From Ustilaginoidea virens (Eukaryota; Ascomycota; Sordariomycetes; Hypocreales; Clavicipitaceae): a stretch of DNA of 64,000 nt. How positions within the stretch are numbered: position 1 is the first letter of the stretch; each line of letters starts with the position of its first letter. The notes beneath the pieces were generated by a model. It did not search any database and was not told the origin of the DNA. It saw nothing but the letters and a program-made list of their open reading frames with translations. Shown piece after piece: positions 63,882 to 64,000 of the stretch. A program made the translations under genes and the position numbers. The DNA lies in the NCBI RefSeq assembly GCF_000687475.1, contig NC_057320.1:1364001-1428000 (forward strand). Direction: 5' to 3'.

Positions 63882-64000
63882 TATAAAGGACTGGCCCTAG
63901 GGCGACTGCAAATAGGCGTTAATGATATATATTAAATAGACTAAAGAGGAAAGAAAAGGATCTAAGTAGGAACCTTCTATCTAGTCTATTTATATCCCGA
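63882..64000 (-). repeat. 5' LTR of Gyp-4, partial
   Basis: TATAAAGGACTGGCCC (RIP-altered TGTAAAGG) onward, identical in layout to 61174 onward. The window ends 119 bp into the LTR. Confidence 0.9.

Larger units (their letters stand above)
61174..64000 (-). mobile_element. Gyp-4: gypsy element with gag but no pol, cut by the window end
   Basis: Only about 2.46 kb separate the two LTRs (61418-63881). The right half is gag (reversed, 63880-62990). The left half is the antisense-ORF region. CCHC, protease, RT and integrase are all absent. Homology to Gyp-1 gag stops at about 62985 (TCCTAATTATTATTTTAT), the deletion junction. It would need pol from a full-length relative to move. Confidence 0.85.

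Overview
The window looks like filamentous-ascomycete (Pezizomycotina) DNA. It holds one short single-copy gene island inside a large block of nested retrotransposons heavily damaged by repeat-induced point mutation (RIP). Three things point there: an Sds23-type gene with two short GT-AG introns carrying CTAAT/CTGAC branch sites, Tad1-like LINEs, and pervasive CpA-to-TpA (TpG-to-TpA) decay that turns Gln and Trp codons into TAG/TAA. I cannot name the species.

Layout. 1-4796: left repeat block, made of a LINE 3' part (LINE-a) inserted in a minus-strand Ty3/gypsy element (Gyp-1), next to the 5' end of another LINE (LINE-b). 4797-9116: the gene island, with an sds23/moc1-type CBS-domain gene (+) and a NYN-domain nuclease-like gene (-) in convergent orientation; base composition and reading frames are normal. 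9117-11465: a (TTA)n array of about 230 bp that grew from a LINE tail, then LTR fragments. 11466-64000: a nest whose layers are joined by target-site duplications (TSDs). The outer host is a minus-strand LINE (LINE-d; pieces at 11466-14967, 36134-38058 and 56403-56930). It was hit by gypsy Gyp-2 (14968-36133, TSD GTAGG), LINE-h (38059-56402, 13-bp TSD) and gypsy Gyp-3 (from 56931). Gyp-2 carries LINE-e (18450-19182), full-length LINE-f (19959-26586) and full-length LINE-g (28899-35284). LINE-h carries 5'-truncated LINE-i (39404-43810) and a nearly complete Ty1/copia element, Cop-1 (44788-52313, TSD AATAC). Gyp-3 is interrupted by Gyp-4 (from 61174), a derivative without pol.

The most interesting signal is that both dominant retroelement families carry an extra reading frame on the strand opposite to their replication genes, in the 3' part of the element. 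In the gypsy family it lies between integrase and the 3' LTR. It is conserved at protein level between diverged copies (synonymous and conservative changes; stops fall at presumed Gln codons) and has its own CT-rich leader. The LINE family has a similar antisense frame downstream of ORF2. Two priming observations are also notable. The gypsy elements appear self-primed in the Tf1 manner, with 11 nt after the LTR complementary to a site inside the LTR. Cop-1 has a primer site matching the anticodon arm of initiator tRNA-Met, i.e. half-tRNA priming as known for Drosophila copia and yeast Ty5.

No rRNA, tRNA, CRISPR array or biosynthetic cluster was recognised. Apart from the two island genes, every coding region is a relic. 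Coordinates of domains inside relics are approximate because they were read by eye across stops and frameshifts.
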